A stretch of 24,012 bases of DNA from a virus: the IMG/VR virus record IMGVR_UViG_3300032931_000366, positions 1-24,012 of that record; one strand, given 5' to 3'. Below, in pieces: positions 20,415-24,012 of the stretch (position 1 is its first letter; each line of letters starts with the position of its first letter). The notes beneath the pieces are model-generated. The model searched no databases. It saw only the letters and a list, made by a program, of their open reading frames with translations, and had not been told where the DNA came from. Position numbers and translations under genes: made by a program.

Positions 20415-23400
20415 ATGGCTGATCAGGAACAAAATATAAAGCAGGAATATACTAACTCTGTATCTGGTATGAACATGGATAATGTTCTTAGCCAAGTTAA
20501 TAAGGGTCAGGTGAGTTATGCATTGAATGCTGCTGTTGAAAGTTATAACAACTCAGGAATTTCATATCAGAATGAACTCGGAAATCAATTCTGTGTTACC
20601 TTTCCTGAAGGATATGCTTTAATAGGGCTTCATTTTATTATAGAGCAGACAAAGCAAATATTCTTCCTTACCAGCCCTCTTACAGGAGATAGCGAGATAG
20701 GGTACATGGAAAATAATGACTGTATCTATCATACTCTTGTAAATGCTCCCTGCTTGAATTTTGATGTTCATCATCCCATACACAAGATAGTACATAGAAT
20801 CACCAATTGCTCTACAGAGATATATTGGACAGATGGATATAATCCAAGAAGATACATGAGTATTGATCCTGATAATATTCCAATGTCTATTAGATATGGT
20901 ACTCCTCTGTGTGACCCTGCATATTCTAATGATTTAGATTGTAACCAGCTCAACATACAACCAGTATTCAATATTCCTATTCTTGAGGTGGTAAATGTTG
21001 CTAATACAGGGAATTTAATAGCTGGAACATATCAATTTGCAATACAATATTGTGATGCTTCAGGTAATCCATTCACCTCTTATTATTCCATCACCAATCC
21101 CACACCTATTGCTGATCCTCAATTAGCAACAGTTAATTTTAACTATCCTGTAGGGAAATCCATAATATTAGATGTTTCCAATTTAGAGACAAGTGGATTA
21201 TATTCCTATTTTAATATTGCTGTCATCAAAACTGTTAATTCTATTTCCTCTGTAGAACTTGTAGGAACATATTCTATAGAGAAGGAAGATTTACAGATTA
21301 CATATACAGGGCAGAATGTAACAAATATACGTCTTGCAATAGAGGATGTGTTTGAAAAGTATCCTTATTATGAAATTGCACAGGATTTAACAACAGCACA
21401 GGATATTCTCATATGGGACCAGCTATCCTCTGTAGACAGGATAAACTATCAACAAATAGCTAACAAGATAGATTTACAATGGGAAACATGGAGAATTCCT
21501 GCTACAGAGAATTATAGTGATGAAATCAATGCTACCAATTTAAGAAGCTATTTAAGGGATGAAGTTTATTCATTTGAACTTGTATTCCTTCTTGAGAATG
21601 GAAAGCAGACAGATGGATTTCATATTCCTGGAAGAGCTAAGAATCTGAATGAACTTGTAAGACCTGATATAGAGGAAACAGATGATGATTTTGTAGGAAC
21701 TCCTACTTATTATAGTGGTGGAGTGGGGTATAGTCCTTATTGGAAGATTTATAATACAGCGAGTGTTTCAGGATATTCTCTTGATTACAGTGCTGCAGAT
21801 ACATACAAAGGACCATATGAATATGGACAATTTGCTTATTGGGAATCTACAGAAGATTATCCTTGTAATACAGAGGTATGGGGAGAACTTGCAGGAACAC
21901 CAATAAGACATCACAAATTCCCTGATTGTAATATATCTCCTATATTTGAAACAAGAATATTTACAGGAAGATATTCCATGCAAATGGGAGATGATGCTGT
22001 GTTTCCTATAGGAGTGAAGATAGAACCTGGACAAATACAATCATTAATTAATAGTTCCAATCTAACCACCGAGCAAAAATCGGAGATTGTAGGATTCAAA
22101 ATAGTAAGAGGAGACAGGGGAACTAACAAATCTATTGTTGCAAAGGGTATCCTGAGGAATGTTAATACCTATGAAAGAGAAAGCAAGAATTATTTCTATC
22201 CCAATTATCCCTATAATGATTTAAGAGAAGATCCTTTTATAAACAAGACTAATAATGCTTATAGTGAGGTATGTGATGCTTTCACGGTGAATATACAACA
22301 ACTCTATTATGATCCTAATGTAGGCTATAACAGGGCTCTTGTACAATATATAGATTGTAACACGAATAAATCAGGTGTACAGGAATATACAGAAATTGGA
22401 GAAGAGGAACAATTATGCTCTATAGGTAAACCTTCTATCACATTTGGTAAGGGTACAGTATCATATATTAATTATGATTTATATGGAGTAGCTTGCATAG
22501 ACGATTCTAGTTTTCCATTATATGCCGGATATCATATTGAATATAATGATATAGAAAAAGGAATAATAATAGAGTGGTTAACGGGTTGGCCCCTCTTTGA
22601 AAGTAAAGAAGTTAGAGTGATAGTAGGATCTGTTCCATCATGTAAGGATAATTGTAATCCTCATAGTAAAATTGCTATAGTAAAGTTAGGAAGTTTTATT
22701 ACAGCTTCTGCTTGTGTAACTCCAGAATCACTTTCTTCTACAACAGATGAATACAGGCAAATATTTAACTCTCCAGAGACATCATTTGGACAACCTTTCC
22801 TTGGAGATATTCTCAAATTAGAAAGTGTTATATATGGAGCAGGAAAAGCTCATTTCAAACAGGTGCTGGATAATGCCAAATACAAACTCCTATCAAAAGA
22901 AGCACAACAGAAAGCTCTTGATAGCTCTGCTAAACTGGCATGTATAACAGAAGATTTTAATACAGCAGCAATGTTCGCTGCTTACCAGGCATATCTTACT
23001 ATTTATATCAATGGAATTACAAGAAGGAATTATGCTTATTCTTTCAATTCCATAGCTGATTACAATTATACAGTAGGTGTACCTGATGAAGAAGGCGTGA
23101 AGCAGAGAAATATTGATATTGCGAGATATCTAATTCCTGCTGTAATATCTACAGGTGACACTCTTGATATCAACAACTGGCAAAGGGAAAGCTCTGTATA
23201 TTTAAAGACAGATAAAATACTACCTGTACCCAGCAGAAGTCCTAATATGCTATCAGGAAGTGTTAGTGTGCTTACAGAGTGGAGCAGGTTTACAATATCA
23301 GAGGTGGGACATTGTAATGCTCCAGAGGAAGAAGAGCCTATACAGGTAGTGTCTTATTATGGAAGTATAAAGAAGGATTTTGTAAATCAATGGGGTCAAA

Positions 23401-24012
23401 TATATTCTTATGAAACTATTGACACGGGATATCAATACATATTTGGTGTCTCATCTGACACTACTATTTTTGGTGGTGATACATATATTTCAAGATTTGC
23501 TTTTAAAACTAAACTCCCTTTCTTTATTGATAATAGAGTGGGAGCTCCTGATGATAGTGATATATTTTATGACGAGATAGGCAATATAGGCTATCCTAAA
23601 TATTGGCATTCTTCAAGGAGTGTTCTTGATGATTATAGTATTACTGCTACAGGGGATGTAGATAATAGTCCTGGGATTCTTGTTAATTTCATATCATACA
23701 AGGCTCACAACTTTGATTGTCCTAATGATACAAGCAATGTTATAACAACATACACAGGAACCAGCACCACTACTACCAGTACTACTAAACTGTCTGAAAG
23801 TGTTGTATCTACAGCAGATGCTGAAAGAACTTTCTATGATGGGTATTTCTATCTCTTCGCTTATGGAATTCCTTATTTCTATTGTGAAAGTTCATATAAT
23901 ACAGATTTAAGACAAGTTTTTAATAATAAAGAGGGAGATTTCTGGCCTCATGTCAGCAACACTATTCCTGATGATTGGGTACAGGAGAAGTTTGTCTCTA
24001 TAGCGAATGATA
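20415..24012 (+). CDS. Tail stabilization/muzzle-type protein, 3' end outside window
   Basis: An open frame of 1199 codons runs from the ATG at 20415 to the window edge with no stop. It starts MADQEQNIKQEYTNSVSGMN and is rich in Asn, Tyr, Thr and Ile. Features match the very large crAss-like stabilization/muzzle protein: repeated beta segments, GGDTYISRFAFKTKLPFF (about residues 1023-1040), a short Thr tract (about 1116-1124) and near the edge GIPYFYCESSYNTDLRQV and GDFWPHVSNTIPDDWVQEK. In the virion this protein closes the tail barrel and contacts the fibres. The full length cannot be seen. No frameshift is visible in the part I translated. Confidence 0.85.
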   Translation, partial: MADQEQNIKQEYTNSVSGMNMDNVLSQVNKGQVSYALNAAVESYNNSGISYQNELGNQFCVTFPEGYALIGLHFIIEQTKQIFFLTSPLTGDSEIGYMENNDCIYHTLVNAPCLNFDVHHPIHKIVHRITNCSTEIYWTDGYNPRRYMSIDPDNIPMSIRYGTPLCDPAYSNDLDCNQLNIQPVFNIPILEVVNVANTGNLIAGTYQFAIQYCDASGNPFTSYYSITNPTPIADPQLATVNFNYPVGKSIILDVSNLETSGLYSYFNIAVIKTVNSISSVELVGTYSIEKEDLQITYTGQNVTNIRLAIEDVFEKYPYYEIAQDLTTAQDILIWDQLSSVDRINYQQIANKIDLQWETWRIPATENYSDEINATNLRSYLRDEVYSFELVFLLENGKQTDGFHIPGRAKNLNELVRPDIEETDDDFVGTPTYYSGGVGYSPYWKIYNTASVSGYSLDYSAADTYKGPYEYGQFAYWESTEDYPCNTEVWGELAGTPIRHHKFPDCNISPIFETRIFTGRYSMQMGDDAVFPIGVKIEPGQIQSLINSSNLTTEQKSEIVGFKIVRGDRGTNKSIVAKGILRNVNTYERESKNYFYPNYPYNDLREDPFINKTNNAYSEVCDAFTVNIQQLYYDPNVGYNRALVQYIDCNTNKSGVQEYTEIGEEEQLCSIGKPSITFGKGTVSYINYDLYGVACIDDSSFPLYAGYHIEYNDIEKGIIIEWLTGWPLFESKEVRVIVGSVPSCKDNCNPHSKIAIVKLGSFITASACVTPESLSSTTDEYRQIFNSPETSFGQPFLGDILKLESVIYGAGKAHFKQVLDNAKYKLLSKEAQQKALDSSAKLACITEDFNTAAMFAAYQAYLTIYINGITRRNYAYSFNSIADYNYTVGVPDEEGVKQRNIDIARYLIPAVISTGDTLDINNWQRESSVYLKTDKILPVPSRSPNMLSGSVSVLTEWSRFTISEVGHCNAPEEEEPIQVVSYYGSIKKDFVNQWGQIYSYETIDTGYQYIFGVSSDTTIFGGDTYISRFAFKTKLPFFIDNRVGAPDDSDIFYDEIGNIGYPKYWHSSRSVLDDYSITATGDVDNSPGILVNFISYKAHNFDCPNDTSNVITTYTGTSTTTTSTTKLSESVVSTADAERTFYDGYFYLFAYGIPYFYCESSYNTDLRQVFNNKEGDFWPHVSNTIPDDWVQEKFVSIAND
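23760..23786 (+). repeat. Thr-tract repeat 4, short
   Basis: ACC/ACT/AGC/AGT codons giving TSTTTTSTT within the muzzle-type protein, in the same style as the fibre tracts but shorter and flanked by folded sequence. Confidence 0.55.

Noticed and set aside
2026-24012. Stop-codon reassignment, known in some Crassvirales
   Set aside because: Genes are full length under the standard code and use TAA, TAG (for example MCP) and TGA (for example 12595 and 20408) as true stops.
1-24012. CRISPR array, insertion sequence or diversity-generating retroelement
   Set aside because: No spaced direct repeats, transposase, reverse transcriptase or template/variable repeat pair was seen; the only repeats are Thr-codon tracts and short regulatory motifs.

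Overview
The window is a 24 kb piece of a double-stranded DNA phage genome of the crAss-like type (order Crassvirales, short-tailed phages of gut Bacteroidales). I infer this from the content and order of the genes: HU/IHF-like protein, large terminase (TerL), portal, acidic scaffold-like protein, major capsid protein, a fibre block with Thr-rich linkers, a second IHF-like protein, a tail-tubular protein and a very large tail stabilization/muzzle-type protein. Further support is the low G+C content, the A-rich translation leaders without Shine-Dalgarno sites, and two promoters close to the Bacteroidales consensus (TTTG ... TAnnTTTG). Assignments rest on reading the proteins by eye; no search was run. 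The standard genetic code fits: genes end in TAA, TAG and TGA without internal stops.

Left arm (1-1652, minus strand): a 134-aa protein, a small HTH regulator and three or four very short membrane proteins, separated by intergenic segments carrying a recurring TTCTCTrTATAk element. A divergent regulatory hub (1653-2025) holds six runs of five G or C, a 10-bp inverted repeat and a Bacteroidales-like promoter facing right.

Packaging and head operon (2026-11544, plus strand): winged-helix-like protein, HExxH metallopeptidase-like protein whose 3' end overlaps a tRNA-Thr gene, IHF-like protein, zinc-ribbon protein, two small proteins (one a candidate small terminase), TerL, portal, scaffold-like protein and major capsid protein. 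Most junctions overlap by a few bases, so this is a tightly packed operon. A GC-rich hairpin follows the capsid gene.

Neck and fibre region (11630-18117): a conserved structural protein, a ring-type protein, a small basic protein and an abundant-looking Cys-rich virion protein that has the same 17-nt leader as the capsid gene. After a strong terminator come an Ig-like structural protein, a 44-aa Cys4 zinc-ribbon peptide, a small Cys-rich protein, a collar-type fibre with HxH motifs, two Thr-tract proteins, and an overlooked 33-aa amphipathic peptide, closed by tandem hairpins.

Tail region (18216-24012): a second ring-type protein, second IHF-like protein, P22 gp4-like tail-tubular protein and the muzzle/stabilization protein, which is cut by the window edge. 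Points deserving a second look are the G5 hub, the TTCTCT element, the tRNA/CDS overlap, the capsid-class leader, the EF-hand-like loop in the portal, the Thr-tract modules, the 33-aa peptide and the tiny membrane-protein cluster.
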